64,000 nt of DNA from an uncultured Peptostreptococcaceae bacterium (GTDB lineage Bacteria; Bacillota; Clostridia; Peptostreptococcales; Peptostreptococcaceae), in contig CALWPP010000006.1 in assembly GCA_944383455.1 (NCBI GenBank), positions 1 to 64,000 of the forward strand, in the 5' to 3' direction. A model generated the notes under the pieces. The model was not told the origin of the DNA. It saw nothing but the letters and a program-made list of their open reading frames with translations, and made no database searches. A program made the translations under genes and the position numbers. Shown piece after piece: positions 50,919 through 63,329 of the stretch (within the stretch, counting starts at the first letter, position 1; each line of letters begins with the position of its first letter).

Positions 50919-50953
50919 GGGACTAAAATATATACAAGGGATATAAAATGTCC
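50919..50953 (+). promoter_or_regulatory. Predicted CggR operator
   Basis: Two direct repeats 19 bases apart: GGGAC (50919) with a weak partner and GGGAT-N6-TGTCC (50938-50953). They resemble the Bacillus CggR operator, CGGGAC-N6-TGTC repeated about every 20 bases, and likewise lie between the transcription start and cggR. Bound repressor would act as a roadblock, relieved by fructose 1,6-bisphosphate. Confidence 0.7.
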
Positions 50954-50978
50954 AACTCGATATAAAGGAGTATATTTA

Positions 50979-51992
50979 ATGAAAGATTTAATTAAGATTC
51001 AACAAAAGTTAATTCCACAAGCTATAGAACTTATGAAAAAAAGATATGCTATATTAAATCAGATAAGTCTTAGTGAAAGTATTGGAAGACGTGCTTTATC
51101 AAATAAACTTAACTTAACTGAAAGAGTAGTTAGAAGTGAGATTGAGTTTTTAAAAGAGCAAGGATTTATAAATATAGATACATCTGGAATGAGTATAACT
51201 AATGATGGCGAAGAGATGATTAAAAGTTTAAAAGATATAATAAACGATATAATGGGTCTTTCTACGCTTGAAGAAAAAGTAAGAAATAAGCTAGGTGTTA
51301 AAAAAGTCTTACTTGTATCTTCTGATTACAAAGAAGATGTACTGAAAAATGTTGTAAGATGTGGGGCTGAGTATTTTTTAGGTATACTAAAAGATGAAGA
51401 TGTTGTTGCAATAACTGGAGGAAGTACAGTAAGAGAATTTGCAAACAACATAAAAACAGATAAAAAATACCCACATGTAAGAGTTGTACCAGCAAGAGGT
51501 AGCATGGGAAAAGATATAGAACATCAATCAAATAATGTTGTTGCAACTATTAGCAAAAAGTTAAATTCAAAATATAAACTTCTTCATATCCCTGATGAAC
51601 TTGGCGAAGAGGCTATGAAAACTATAACTAGGGAGCCTGAAATAAAAAGGACTTTAGACTATATGAAAAAAACTGATATATTAGTTTTTGGTATAGGAAA
51701 AGCCGATGAAATGGCAAAAAAAAGAAGAATAGAAGAAGATAAACTAGATTATATAATAAATAAAGGTGGAGTTGGAGAAGCCTTTGGACACTTTTTTGAT
51801 AAAAATGGAGAAATTGTCTTTAAATTAAATACAGTTGCGATAGATTTAGAAACTTTTAAAAACATAAAAGAAAATATTGCGATATGTTCTGGAATTAATA
51901 AAGTTGATGCACTTATTGCACTAACTAATATAAATAAAAATATTGTTGTTGTTACTGATGAAGATAGTGCAAATGAAATTTTAAAACGTTAA
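50979..51992 (+). CDS. cggR: Central glycolytic genes regulator CggR (SorC family)
   Basis: Repressor of the downstream glycolytic genes, released by fructose 1,6-bisphosphate. The 337-residue protein has an N-terminal winged helix (about 20-75, ESIGRRALSNKLNLTERVVRSEIEFLKEQG) and a SorC sugar-phosphate-binding domain with ITGGSTVREFA (near residues 145-155) and PARGSMG. AAAGGAG lies before the ATG. It is the first gene of the operon it controls, 52 bases before gap. Confidence 0.93.
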   Translation: MKDLIKIQQKLIPQAIELMKKRYAILNQISLSESIGRRALSNKLNLTERVVRSEIEFLKEQGFINIDTSGMSITNDGEEMIKSLKDIINDIMGLSTLEEKVRNKLGVKKVLLVSSDYKEDVLKNVVRCGAEYFLGILKDEDVVAITGGSTVREFANNIKTDKKYPHVRVVPARGSMGKDIEHQSNNVVATISKKLNSKYKLLHIPDELGEEAMKTITREPEIKRTLDYMKKTDILVFGIGKADEMAKKRRIEEDKLDYIINKGGVGEAFGHFFDKNGEIVFKLNTVAIDLETFKNIKENIAICSGINKVDALIALTNINKNIVVVTDEDSANEILKR

Positions 51993-52026
51993 ACTCTAGC
52001 TTAGCTAGTGATTATATATAATATAA

Positions 52027-53052
<1,026 letters not shown>

Positions 53053-53061
53053 TTTCATAAG

Positions 53062-53098
53062 AGTCCGAGTTTGTAATTTTTACAAATCGGACTTTTTT
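53062..53098 (+). terminator. Hairpin with T-run after gap
   Basis: AGTCCGAGTTTGTAA pairs with TTACAAATCGGACT (one G-T pair), then T6. It probably gives partial termination so that gap is made in excess over the later glycolytic genes. Confidence 0.85.
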
Positions 53099-53158
53099 AA
53101 AAACAAATACACTTAAACTATTAAAAGATTTTTCTATTTGAGAGGAGTAATTTTAGCG

Positions 53159-54358
53159 ATGTCAATGCTTAATAAAAAAACTATAGAAGATATAAATGTA
53201 AGCGGAAAAAAAGTTTTAGTTAGATGTGATTTTAATGTACCTTTAAAAGAAGGTGTAATAACTGATGAGAACAGATTAAATGGAGCACTTCCAACTATAA
53301 AATATTTAATAGAAAAAGGAGCTAGAGTTATATTATGCTCTCACTTAGGAAAGCCAAAAGGTGAAGCAAAGCCTGAATTATCTTTAGCACCAGTTGCAAA
53401 AAGATTATCTGAAATGTTAGGAAAAGAAGTAGTATTTGCAGCAGATGATAATGTTGTTGGGGAAAATGCAAAAGATGCTGTTTCTAAAATGAATGATGGT
53501 GATGTAGTACTTTTACAAAACACTAGATATAGAAAAGAAGAAACTAAAAATGAAGAAACTTTCTCAAAAGAATTAGCTTCACTTGCTGAAGTATTTGTTA
53601 ATGATGCATTCGGAACTGCTCACAGAGCTCATTGTTCAACAGTAGGTGCAGGAGAATTTTTACAAGAAAGAGCTTGTGGATATTTAATACAAAAAGAATT
53701 AAAATTCTTAGGAGAAGCTGTAGAAAATCCAGTAAGACCATTTACTGCAATACTTGGAGGAGCTAAAGTTTCTGATAAGATAGCTGTTATAAATGAATTA
53801 CTTGAAAAAGTAGATAACCTAATAATAGGTGGAGGAATGGCTTATACATTCTTAAAAGCTCAAGGATATGAAATAGGAACTTCATTAGTTGAAGAAGAAA
53901 AGATTGAATATGCAAAAGAAATGATGGAAAAAGCTAAAGCAAAAGGAGTTAAATTATTACTTCCAATAGATAACGCTATATCTAATGCTTTTGCTGATAA
54001 TGAAAGACAAGTTACAAATGATGCTAATATACCAGAAGGATTTATGGGACTTGATATAGGACCAAAAACTATAGATGAGTATGTAAAAGCTGTTAAAGAA
54101 TCTAAGACAATAGTATGGAATGGACCAATGGGAGTATTTGAATTTAAAAACTTCTCAGAAGGAACATTAGCAGTTGCTAAAGCTATGGCAGATTTAACTG
54201 ATGCTACTACTGTAATAGGTGGAGGAGATAGTGCTGCTGCTGTTAATATATTAGGATTTGGAGATAAAATGACTCACGTATCAACTGGTGGAGGAGCTTC
54301 TCTTGAATTCTTAGAAGGTAAAGAATTACCAGGAATAGTGGCTTTAGATAACAAATAA
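53159..54358 (+). CDS. pgk: Phosphoglycerate kinase
   Basis: Makes ATP from 1,3-bisphosphoglycerate. About 399 residues: [12 protein letters not shown] (near residues 22-33), [37 protein letters not shown], and the nucleotide-binding GGGDSAAAV near the C-terminus. I use ATG 53159 (MSMLNKKTI); AGAGGAG lies 11 bases upstream and also before an alternative ATG at 53165. An in-frame TTG at 53138 precedes this site. Confidence 0.97.
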   Translation: MSMLNKKTIEDINVSGKKVLVRCDFNVPLKEGVITDENRLNGALPTIKYLIEKGARVILCSHLGKPKGEAKPELSLAPVAKRLSEMLGKEVVFAADDNVVGENAKDAVSKMNDGDVVLLQNTRYRKEETKNEETFSKELASLAEVFVNDAFGTAHRAHCSTVGAGEFLQERACGYLIQKELKFLGEAVENPVRPFTAILGGAKVSDKIAVINELLEKVDNLIIGGGMAYTFLKAQGYEIGTSLVEEEKIEYAKEMMEKAKAKGVKLLLPIDNAISNAFADNERQVTNDANIPEGFMGLDIGPKTIDEYVKAVKESKTIVWNGPMGVFEFKNFSEGTLAVAKAMADLTDATTVIGGGDSAAAVNILGFGDKMTHVSTGGGASLEFLEGKELPGIVALDNK

Positions 54359-54443
54359 ATTTGAAAATAATACGTTAAGTTTAATATATATTTTTAAAGT
54401 ATAGAGATTTTTCTCTATACAAAATCCATTTAGGAGGATTAAA

Positions 54444-55187
54444 ATGAGAAAACCTATAATTGCAGGAAACTGGAAAATGAACAAAACTATAGCTGAAGCT
54501 TTAGAGTTTGTTAATGAAGTAAAAGATAAAGTTCAAAATAATAAAGTTGAAGCTGTAATATGTGCACCATTTACTTTACTTAAAGACTTAAAAGAAGCAA
54601 CTAAAGGGACTAATATTAAAATAGGTGCTCAAAATATGCACTACGAAGAAAGTGGAGCATTTACTGGGGAAATATCACCAGCTATGCTTAAAGAATTAAA
54701 TATAGATTACGTTGTAATAGGGCACTCTGAAAGAAGAGAATACTTTAACGAAACAGATGAAACTGTAAATAAAAAAGTTTTAAAGGCTTTAGAGGTTGGA
54801 ATAGATCCAATACTTTGCTGTGGTGAAACTTTAGAAGAAAGAGAAGCTGGTAAAACTAAAGAAGTTTGTAAAGTTCAAGTAGAAAAAGCTTTAGAAAATG
54901 TTAAAAAAGAAGATTTATCTAAAGTTGTTATAGCATATGAACCAATATGGGCAATAGGAACTGGAAAAACTGCTACAAGTGAAGATGCAAATGACGTTAT
55001 AAAATATATAAGAGAAGTTGTGGCTAATTTATATGGTGAATTAGCAAACGAAGTTAGAATTCAGTACGGAGGAAGTGTTAAGCCTCAAAATGTAGCTGAA
55101 ATAATGAGCCAAAGTGATATAGATGGAGCTTTAGTTGGTGGAGCTAGTTTAGCTAGTAGTGATTACACTCAACTTGTTAATTACTAA
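54444..55187 (+). CDS. tpiA: Triosephosphate isomerase
   Basis: Interconverts dihydroxyacetone phosphate and glyceraldehyde 3-phosphate. The 247-residue TIM barrel has AGNWKMNKT, the catalytic histidine in [10 protein letters not shown] (near residues 91-100), the catalytic glutamate in [14 protein letters not shown] (near 163-176) and [15 protein letters not shown] lies before the ATG; gpmI follows 12 bases after its stop. Confidence 0.98.
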   Translation: MRKPIIAGNWKMNKTIAEALEFVNEVKDKVQNNKVEAVICAPFTLLKDLKEATKGTNIKIGAQNMHYEESGAFTGEISPAMLKELNIDYVVIGHSERREYFNETDETVNKKVLKALEVGIDPILCCGETLEEREAGKTKEVCKVQVEKALENVKKEDLSKVVIAYEPIWAIGTGKTATSEDANDVIKYIREVVANLYGELANEVRIQYGGSVKPQNVAEIMSQSDIDGALVGGASLASSDYTQLVNY

Positions 55188-55199
55188 GGAGAGAAAGTT

Positions 55200-56726
55200 A
55201 TGAAAAAGCCAATAGCATTAATAATAATGGATGGTTTTGGAGAGAGCAAAATAGCTGAAGGAAATGCTATATTAAGCGCTAAAACTCCAAATTTAGATAG
55301 ATTAGTAAAAGAATATCCAAACACTTTAATAAATGCAAGTGGTATGGATGTTGGTCTTCCAGATGGACAAATGGGTAACTCTGAAGTAGGGCACACAAAT
55401 ATTGGTGCTGGTAGAATAGTTTATCAAGATCTAACAAGAGTTACTAAGTCTATAAATGACGGAGACTTTTTTGAAAATGAAGTTTTAGTTAAATTAATGG
55501 ATAATGCAAAAGATAAAGCTCTTCACATTTTAGGACTTTTATCTGATGGTGGAGTTCATTCACATATAGACCATATAAAAGGTTTTATAAAAATGGCTAA
55601 AGATAAAGGTGTAAAAGATGTATTTGTACACGCTTTTACAGATGGAAGAGATGTTTCGCCAACTAGTGCTATGGAGTTTGTAGATGATTTACAAGACTAT
55701 ATGACAGAAGTTGGTGTAGGTAAATTTGCTTCAGTTTCTGGTAGATATTATGCTATGGATAGAGACAAAAGATGGGAAAGAGTTAAGCTTTCTTATGAAG
55801 CAATGGTAAATGGAGAAGGTAATACAGCAAGTTCTATAAAAGAAGCAATAGAAAAATCTTATGCTGATGGAAAAAATGATGAATTTGTTGTACCTACTGT
55901 AATACTTGAAAATAATGCTCCTATTGGTCTTATAAAAGAAGGAGATTCAGTTGCATTTGCAAACTTTAGACCAGACAGAGCAAGAGAAATAACAAGAGCA
56001 ATAGTTGATGAAGAGTTTTCTGGATTTGAAAGAAATTATATAAAAACTATGTTTGTATGCTTAACAACTTATGACATAACTATAAAAAATGTTGAGGTTG
56101 CATTTAAGCCACAAAGCTTAGAAAATACTTTAGGTGAATACTTAGCTAAAAATGGAAAAACTCAGCTTAGAACTGCAGAGACAGAAAAGTATGCTCATGT
56201 TACTTTCTTCTTTAATGGTGGAGTTGAAGAACCAAATGAAAATGAAGATAGATTATTAGTTCCATCTCCAGATGTTGCAACTTATGACTTAAAGCCTGAG
56301 ATGAATGCTAATGAGTTAACTGAAAAAGTTTTAGCTGAGATAGAAAAAGATAAGTATGATTTTATAGTTTTAAACTATGCAAATCCAGATATGGTAGGTC
56401 ATACAGGAGTTATAGATGCAGCTATTAAAGCTATTGAAACTGTTGATAGTTGTGTTGGAAAAGTTGTTGATAAAGTGCTTCAAAAAGGTGGAAGTGCAAT
56501 AATTACAGCAGACCACGGTAATGCAGAGCTTATGATAGACCCTGAAACTAAAACTACTGTAACTGCACATTCAACAAATCCAGTACCATTTATAATAGTA
56601 GGTGAAGATAAATCATTAACTTTAAAAGAAGGTGGAAGATTATCAGATATTGCACCTACAGTACTTGATATGATGAATTTAGAAAAACCAGCAGAAATGA
56701 CTGGAAATTCATTAATAAATAAATAA
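55200..56726 (+). CDS. gpmI: Cofactor-independent phosphoglycerate mutase
   Basis: Moves the phosphate of 3-phosphoglycerate to position 2 using two manganese ions. The 508-residue alkaline-phosphatase-like enzyme has LIIMDGFGESKI, the phosphoserine nucleophile in MGNSEVGHTNIGAGR (near residues 59-73), GRYYAMDRDKRWER, FRPDRAREITRA and ADHGNAE. Closely spaced after tpiA. Confidence 0.97.
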   Translation: MKKPIALIIMDGFGESKIAEGNAILSAKTPNLDRLVKEYPNTLINASGMDVGLPDGQMGNSEVGHTNIGAGRIVYQDLTRVTKSINDGDFFENEVLVKLMDNAKDKALHILGLLSDGGVHSHIDHIKGFIKMAKDKGVKDVFVHAFTDGRDVSPTSAMEFVDDLQDYMTEVGVGKFASVSGRYYAMDRDKRWERVKLSYEAMVNGEGNTASSIKEAIEKSYADGKNDEFVVPTVILENNAPIGLIKEGDSVAFANFRPDRAREITRAIVDEEFSGFERNYIKTMFVCLTTYDITIKNVEVAFKPQSLENTLGEYLAKNGKTQLRTAETEKYAHVTFFFNGGVEEPNENEDRLLVPSPDVATYDLKPEMNANELTEKVLAEIEKDKYDFIVLNYANPDMVGHTGVIDAAIKAIETVDSCVGKVVDKVLQKGGSAIITADHGNAELMIDPETKTTVTAHSTNPVPFIIVGEDKSLTLKEGGRLSDIAPTVLDMMNLEKPAEMTGNSLINK

Positions 56727-56777
56727 GCTACAAATTTTAAATTTACCCATCAATAAATTTAAAATTAATATATATAA

Positions 56778-58097
<1,320 letters not shown>

Positions 58098-58123
58098 TAA
58101 AAATTCTATATTATCAATTTTAT

Positions 58124-58152
58124 AGGGGTTTAGATTTTTCTAATCCCCTTTT
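58124..58152 (+). terminator. Terminator after eno
   Basis: GGGG-T-TTAGA pairs with TCTAA-T-CCCC (one T-T mismatch), followed by T4. It closes the cggR-eno operon. Confidence 0.75.
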
Positions 58153-58240
58153 AATATAAAATTTAGAATATTTTATTGTATAGTTTATTAAAAATCGTGC
58201 AATAAAAATTACAAGATTCAGAGAAAGGGATTTAGGAAAA

Positions 58241-59650
58241 ATGTTAAACGGATTAAAAAAGACTAAAATAGTTTGTACATTAGGGCCAGCTTCAGAAAAA
58301 GAAGAAGTTTTAAAAGAGTTAATAAAAAATGGATTAAATGTTTGTAGAATGAACTTTTCTCATGGTTCTCATGAAGAACATTTAGGAAGAATAAACACTG
58401 TAAAAAAGGTAAGAGAAGAATTAAATGTACCAGTTGCTATACTTTTAGATACTAAAGGACCAGAAATAAGAACTGGACAATTTGCTGACCCAGAAGTTTT
58501 ATTAGAAGAAGGTCAAACTTTCACAATAACAATGGATGATGTTGTTGGTGACAAAGAAAAGTGTACAGTAAGCTACAAAGATTTAGCTAAAGACGTTGTT
58601 TGTGGGGATACTATATTAATAGATGACGGTTTAGTTGGACTTAGAGTCAATGAAATAAAAGGAAATGATATAATATGTATAGTTGAAAATTCAGGTATAG
58701 TTAAAAACCACAAAGGTGTTAACGTACCAGGTGTTAAAATAAACTTACCTGCATTAACTGACAAAGATATAAGCGATATAGAATTTGGTATATCTCAAGG
58801 TATAGACTTTATAGCAGCATCATTTGTTAGAAAAGTATCTGATGTTGAAGCTATAAGAGAAATATTAGTTAAAAATAATGCAAATCATATACAAATAATA
58901 TCTAAAATAGAAAATCAAGAAGGTCTAGATAATTTAGATGAAATAATAGAAGCATCTGATGGTATAATGGTTGCTAGAGGAGACTTAGGTGTTGAAATAC
59001 CAACTGAAGAAATACCACTAGCTCAAAAACTTATGATAAGAAAATGTAATGAAGCAGGAAAGCCAGTTATAACTGCAACTCAAATGCTTGATTCTATGAT
59101 GAGAAACCCAAGACCAACAAGAGCTGAAGTTACTGACGTTGCTAATGCTATATTTGATGGTACAGATGCAATAATGCTTTCTGGAGAAACTGCTGCTGGT
59201 AAGTATCCAGTTGAAGCTGTTAAGACTATGGCAAGTGTTGCAAAAAGAGCAGAAAAAGAATTAGTGGCTAAAAATGTAGTATCAAACAAAGAAATGACTG
59301 TAACTAATGCAATAAGTCATGCTACTTGTACTACTGCAGTTGAATTAAAGGCTTCTGCAATAGTTACTTGTACATCATCAGGAAGTACTGCTAAGATGGT
59401 TTCAAGATTTAGACCAAGCTGTCCAATAATAGCTACAACTCCAAATGAAGATGTTATGAGAAGACTTGCTTTAACTTGGGGAGTATACCCAGTAAAAACT
59501 AATTCTGCTTCAAATACTGATGAAATGATAGCTAATGCTATTAATGTTTCTAAAGAGGCTAATTTAGTAAACTCTGGAGAAACTGTTGTTGTTACTGCTG
59601 GTATAGGTGGAGAAGGAACTACTAATTTAATAAAAGTTGAAAATATATAA
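58241..59650 (+). CDS. pyk: Pyruvate kinase (short form)
   Basis: Makes pyruvate and ATP from phosphoenolpyruvate. The 469-residue protein has KTKIVCTLGPAS, CRMNFSHGSHEEH, LLDTKGPEIRTG, the metal and substrate site ISKIENQEGLDN, MVARGDLGVEIP and ATQMLDSM. Many clostridial and bacillar enzymes carry an extra C-terminal PEP-utiliser domain of about 100 residues; it is absent here, and the shorter form resembles the E. coli type. It lies behind the eno terminator with its own leader. Confidence 0.97.
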   Translation: MLNGLKKTKIVCTLGPASEKEEVLKELIKNGLNVCRMNFSHGSHEEHLGRINTVKKVREELNVPVAILLDTKGPEIRTGQFADPEVLLEEGQTFTITMDDVVGDKEKCTVSYKDLAKDVVCGDTILIDDGLVGLRVNEIKGNDIICIVENSGIVKNHKGVNVPGVKINLPALTDKDISDIEFGISQGIDFIAASFVRKVSDVEAIREILVKNNANHIQIISKIENQEGLDNLDEIIEASDGIMVARGDLGVEIPTEEIPLAQKLMIRKCNEAGKPVITATQMLDSMMRNPRPTRAEVTDVANAIFDGTDAIMLSGETAAGKYPVEAVKTMASVAKRAEKELVAKNVVSNKEMTVTNAISHATCTTAVELKASAIVTCTSSGSTAKMVSRFRPSCPIIATTPNEDVMRRLALTWGVYPVKTNSASNTDEMIANAINVSKEANLVNSGETVVVTAGIGGEGTTNLIKVENI

Positions 59651-59656
59651 TAAATT

Positions 59657-59687
59657 AAGCTATGAGGTTTGTCTCATAGCTTTTTAT
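59657..59687 (+). terminator. Terminator after pyk
   Basis: AAGCTATGAG pairs with CTCATAGCTT, followed by T residues. Confidence 0.85.
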
Positions 59688-59751
59688 TGAATTAATTTAT
59701 ATTATATGATATATTTAGGGTTATAGTCTTTTTAAAAAGAAGGTGAAAGTA

Positions 59752-59973
59752 ATGAAAAATGTTTTAATGGCATTTCAAATAATATTAGCACTTTCTCTAA
59801 TATTTAGTATAATGCCACAAGACACTAAAAATGCAGTACCTTCTCAGTTTGGAGGGGAAGGAAACCAAGAATATTTTAAGCCAAAAGGTAAAGACGCATT
59901 TTTAGCAAGGGTAACAAAAATATCGGCATTTTTATTTTTTGTTAATGCAATAGCTCTACTTTTAGTTAAATAA
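59752..59973 (+). CDS. secG: Preprotein translocase subunit SecG
   Basis: Third subunit of the SecYEG channel. About 73 residues with two membrane helices (about 4-20 and 53-72) separated by a loop containing FGGEGNQEYFKPKGKDAFLARVTKI (split across residues 31-55), the SecG pattern. ATG 59752 follows AAGGTGA; an in-frame GTG at 59743 overlaps that site. Placement before rnr-smpB-ssrA is standard in Firmicutes. Confidence 0.9.
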   Translation: MKNVLMAFQIILALSLIFSIMPQDTKNAVPSQFGGEGNQEYFKPKGKDAFLARVTKISAFLFFVNAIALLLVK

Positions 59974-60117
59974 TTGGCCATTATTTAGCTTTTAAAAATT
60001 AAATTTAATTTTTAAAAACACGGAGTTGACTATAAGTTAGCTCCTTTTGTTTTTGAGATTTGTATAATTAATAATTTTAAAAATAATAATAAATAAAAAG
60101 ATTAAAAAGGAGGACTT

Positions 60118-62253
60118 ATGGAAGTAGGACTAAAAGAAAGACTTTTAGGTCTTATTAATGATGAACATTATAATCCACTTAAAAAAGAAGAATTAGCAAT
60201 AATTTTTGATATACATCACACAGAAATTCCTATGTTTTATAATTTTATAGATGAGATGTGTGAAGATGGAGTTTTAGCAAAAACTAAAAAAGGAAAAATA
60301 ACTACCTATAGAAAGCTTGGTTATTTTGTTGGAAAATATATATCTCACAAAAAAGGATTTGGATTTGTTGAGTCTGATGAAGAATTTACTCAGGATTTAT
60401 TTATTCCAGCAAGTGAAACTAATACTGCAATGCATAATGATAAAGTTTTAGCTCAAATAATAACAGAGGCTACTGGAAATAAAAGAGCAGAAGGGACTAT
60501 CGTAAAGGTTTTACAAAGAGAAGTGACTAAAGTTGTTGGAGTTTTTGAACCAAGTAAAAGTTTTGGATTTGTAGTACCCGATGATAAAAAGTTTAATAAA
60601 GATATATATATTCCAAAAAGATATTTTAGTGGTGCAAAAAAAGGCGATAAAGTAGTATGTAAGATAACTATTTATCCAAAAGAAGGAAGAAAACCAGAAG
60701 GGAAGATTATAGAAGTTTTAGGTGAAAAAGGGAGTAAAGAAGCTGAAATACTATCAATTATAAAATCACACGGACTACCAGAAGAATTTAAGCAAAAAGT
60801 ATTAAAAGAAGCTGAGGAAGTAGCTGTTCCTATTACAAATGAAGAAATAGAAAAAAGACTTGATATAAGAGATCTAAAAATATTTACAATAGATGGTGAA
60901 GATGCAAAAGATTTAGATGATGCTATTTCTATTGAAGTTTTAGAAAATGGGAATTATAAATTAGGAGTGCATATAGCAGACGTTACTCATTATGTAAAAG
61001 AAAAAGGAAAACTTGATAAAGAAGCATTAAAAAGAGCAACTTCAGTTTATTTAGTTGATACTGTAATTCCAATGCTTCCAAAAGTTTTATCTAATGGAGT
61101 TTGTAGTTTAAATCCTAATGAAGATAAATTAACGCTTTCAGTATTTATGGAAATTGATAATAATGGAAAAGTTATAAATCACGAAATAAAAGAAACTATA
61201 ATAAATTCAAAGGCTAGAATGACCTATACTGAAGTTTCTGATATTTTGGAAAAAGATGATGATACTTTAAAGAAAAAATATAGTAATTTACTAGAAGAAT
61301 TTTATAACTCTCAAAAATTAGCAAAAATTCTAATGAAAAGAAGACATCAAAGAGGTGCTGTTGATTTTGATTTTCCAGAAGCAAAAATTATATTAAATCC
61401 TGATGGAACTGTCAACGATATTAAGCATTATGAAAGAAGAATTTCAAATAAAATAATAGAAGAGTTTATGCTTATTACTAATGAAACTGTTGCAGAGCAT
61501 TATTTTTGGCTAAACATTCCTTTTGTTTATAGAATTCACGAAACTCCATCAAGTGAAAAAATGCAGGAATTAGGAAAGTTTATATCAACTTTTGGTTATA
61601 CTATAAAAGGGGATTTGGATGAAGTGCATCCAAAATCATTACAATCTATAATAGAAAAAATTAAAGGTACAAAAGAAGAAGAAATTATAAGTACTATAAT
61701 GCTTCGCTCACTAAGACAAGCGAGATACTCTCCGGAGTGTAGTGGTCATTTTGGATTATCAGCAAAATATTATAGTCATTTTACTTCTCCAATAAGGAGA
61801 TACCCAGACCTTCAAATACACAGGATTATAAAAGAACATTTAAACAATAAATTGACTCCAAAGAGAATTCAAGAGCTTACTCAAATAGTTGATTATTCTT
61901 CAACTATATCATCAGAACAAGAAAGAAAGGCAGAACTTGCAGAAAGAGATGTGAAGGATTATTATAAAGCTGTTTATATGATGGATAAAGTAGGAGAAGA
62001 ATTTGAAGGTGTGGTATCGAGTGTAACTTCTTTTGGCATATTTGTTGAACTTAAAAATACTGTTGAAGGACTTATTAGACTTTCAGATATGAAAGAAGAT
62101 TATTATATTTTTGATGAGATGAGTTATACTATAATAGGAGAGCGAACTAAGAAAACTTATAGAATTGGTGATAGTGTAAAAATTAGAGTTTCAAAAGTTA
62201 ATGTTGATTTAAAAGAGATTGACTTTGAAATTTTAGAGAAAATAGAGAATTAA
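60118..62253 (+). CDS. rnr: Ribonuclease R
   Basis: 3'-5' exoribonuclease that digests structured RNA and works with SmpB-tmRNA on non-stop messages. The 711-residue protein has an N-terminal winged-helix (about 1-65), two cold-shock domains (near 70-215; GFGFVESDEEF, SFGFVVPDDKKF), the RNB catalytic domain (DGEDAKDLDDAISIE near residues 255-269 with the Asp cluster; SPIRRYPDLQIHRI) and an S1 domain (GVVSSVTSFGIFVELKNTVEGL). AAAGGAGG lies before the ATG. A CCCCAC/GTGGGG hairpin follows the stop. Confidence 0.97.
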   Translation: MEVGLKERLLGLINDEHYNPLKKEELAIIFDIHHTEIPMFYNFIDEMCEDGVLAKTKKGKITTYRKLGYFVGKYISHKKGFGFVESDEEFTQDLFIPASETNTAMHNDKVLAQIITEATGNKRAEGTIVKVLQREVTKVVGVFEPSKSFGFVVPDDKKFNKDIYIPKRYFSGAKKGDKVVCKITIYPKEGRKPEGKIIEVLGEKGSKEAEILSIIKSHGLPEEFKQKVLKEAEEVAVPITNEEIEKRLDIRDLKIFTIDGEDAKDLDDAISIEVLENGNYKLGVHIADVTHYVKEKGKLDKEALKRATSVYLVDTVIPMLPKVLSNGVCSLNPNEDKLTLSVFMEIDNNGKVINHEIKETIINSKARMTYTEVSDILEKDDDTLKKKYSNLLEEFYNSQKLAKILMKRRHQRGAVDFDFPEAKIILNPDGTVNDIKHYERRISNKIIEEFMLITNETVAEHYFWLNIPFVYRIHETPSSEKMQELGKFISTFGYTIKGDLDEVHPKSLQSIIEKIKGTKEEEIISTIMLRSLRQARYSPECSGHFGLSAKYYSHFTSPIRRYPDLQIHRIIKEHLNNKLTPKRIQELTQIVDYSSTISSEQERKAELAERDVKDYYKAVYMMDKVGEEFEGVVSSVTSFGIFVELKNTVEGLIRLSDMKEDYYIFDEMSYTIIGERTKKTYRIGDSVKIRVSKVNVDLKEIDFEILEKIEN

Positions 62254-62281
62254 TATATACCCCACTTACGTGGGGTAGTGC

Positions 62282-62310
62282 TTGACTATAACTTACAAAT
62301 ATGATATATT
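62282..62310 (+). promoter_or_regulatory. Promoter of smpB
   Basis: TTGACT (62282-62287), 17-base spacer, TATATT (62305-62310), 39 bases before the smpB ATG. Confidence 0.75.
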
Positions 62311-62348
62311 TTGGTTAAGATTATTTTAGAAAGAATGAAGGTGAAAGT

Positions 62349-62801
62349 ATGGCTTATAAAACTTTGGCTACTAATAGAAAAGCAAGACACGAGTATTTTA
62401 TAGAAGAAACTTACGAGTGTGGGATAGAACTTAAAGGTACAGAGGTAAAATCAATTAGACAAGGAAGACTTAATTTAACTGATGGATATGCTTCTGTTGA
62501 TAATAGCGAAGTTTTTTTAAAGCAAGTTCATATAAGTCCATACGAACAAGGGAATAGATTTAATCAAGACCCACTTAGAACTAGAAAACTTCTTCTTCAT
62601 AAGCACGAAATAAGAAAATTAATTGGAGCAACTACCGTTAAGGGATACTCATTAATTCCTCTTAGTGTTTATCTTAAAAATGGTAAAGTAAAAGTTGAAC
62701 TAGCCCTTGCAAAAGGTAAAAAACTTTATGATAAGCGCCAAGATTTAGCTAAAAAGGATGCTCAAAGGGCGATTGAAAGAGAACTTAGAGGTAAATTTTA
62801 G
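62349..62801 (+). CDS. smpB: SsrA-binding protein SmpB
   Basis: Binds the tRNA-like end of tmRNA and brings it to stalled ribosomes. The 150-residue protein has the OB-barrel with [32 protein letters not shown] (spread across residues 9-40) and the C-terminal tail [19 protein letters not shown] that enters the mRNA channel. It lies directly upstream of ssrA, its RNA partner. Confidence 0.97.
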   Translation: MAYKTLATNRKARHEYFIEETYECGIELKGTEVKSIRQGRLNLTDGYASVDNSEVFLKQVHISPYEQGNRFNQDPLRTRKLLLHKHEIRKLIGATTVKGYSLIPLSVYLKNGKVKVELALAKGKKLYDKRQDLAKKDAQRAIERELRGKF

Positions 62802-62804
62802 TTG

Positions 62805-62833
62805 TTGATTTTTTTGTTTTAGTGTACTATTAT
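62805..62833 (+). promoter_or_regulatory. Promoter of ssrA
   Basis: TTGATT (62805-62810), 17-base spacer, TATTAT (62828-62833). It would start a precursor with a leader of about 50 bases that is trimmed to the mature 5' end at 62894. Confidence 0.65.
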
Positions 62834-62893
62834 ATACTTACAATTTAATAAAGATGGTGCGTTTAATCAGTCCAAGGACTTAAAAATTACCAC

Positions 62894-63244
62894 GGGGGCG
62901 TAAAGGTTTCGACGTGGGTTTGGAACTTGGGGTGGCGTGTCGTGTTACTCTGGGTCACGTAAAAACTGGGGAACTTAAAATAAACGCAAACGATAATTAC
63001 GCTTTAGCAGCTTAATAACGCTGCTCGACCCACCTAGCCCTCCTGCCGGTTAGGTCTGGTCGTCATTTATGCAGGGAACTACTTTTTGGGTGTCTTGACT
63101 TAAAGTGGACTAATTAAGACTAGCTAATTATATAGCCTGCCACTGGGCAGTATAATTAGTGAATTTTAATACAGTTGGCTACACACGTAGAAGCAACGAG
63201 GAAAGGACTTGCGGACAGGGGTTCGATTCCCCTCGTCTCCACCA
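62894..63244 (+). ncRNA. ssrA: Transfer-messenger RNA (tmRNA)
   Basis: One-piece tmRNA of 351 bases. The acceptor stem pairs GGGGGCG (62894-62900) with CGTCTCC before ACCA (63241-63244). GTAAAGGTTTCGAC follows the 5' stem and GGGGTTCGATTCCCC is the T-arm. The resume frame reads GCA AAC GAT AAT TAC GCT TTA GCA GCT TAA, giving the tag ANDNYALAA. The 3' CCA is encoded. Unlike some Clostridium botulinum strains there is no intron in it. Its 3' end is a favoured integration site for mobile islands, and decayed mobile-type genes follow. Confidence 0.97.
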
Positions 63245-63257
63245 TTGAAATCCACGA

Positions 63258-63290
63258 AAAGAGTATTGGCTAAAAAGTCAATACTCTTTC
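63258..63290 (+). terminator. Terminator of ssrA
   Basis: AAAGAGTATTGGCT pairs with AGTCAATACTCTTT (one G-T pair) around an AAAA loop. The 3' side is only modestly T-rich. Confidence 0.8.
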
Positions 63291-63329
63291 CTGTAGTTTA
63301 AAATAAAATATAAAAAGTAGTATATAAAT

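Noticed and set aside
58241..59650. Truncated pyruvate kinase
   Set aside because: The 469-residue form without the extra C-terminal domain is a known complete type; all catalytic motifs are present.
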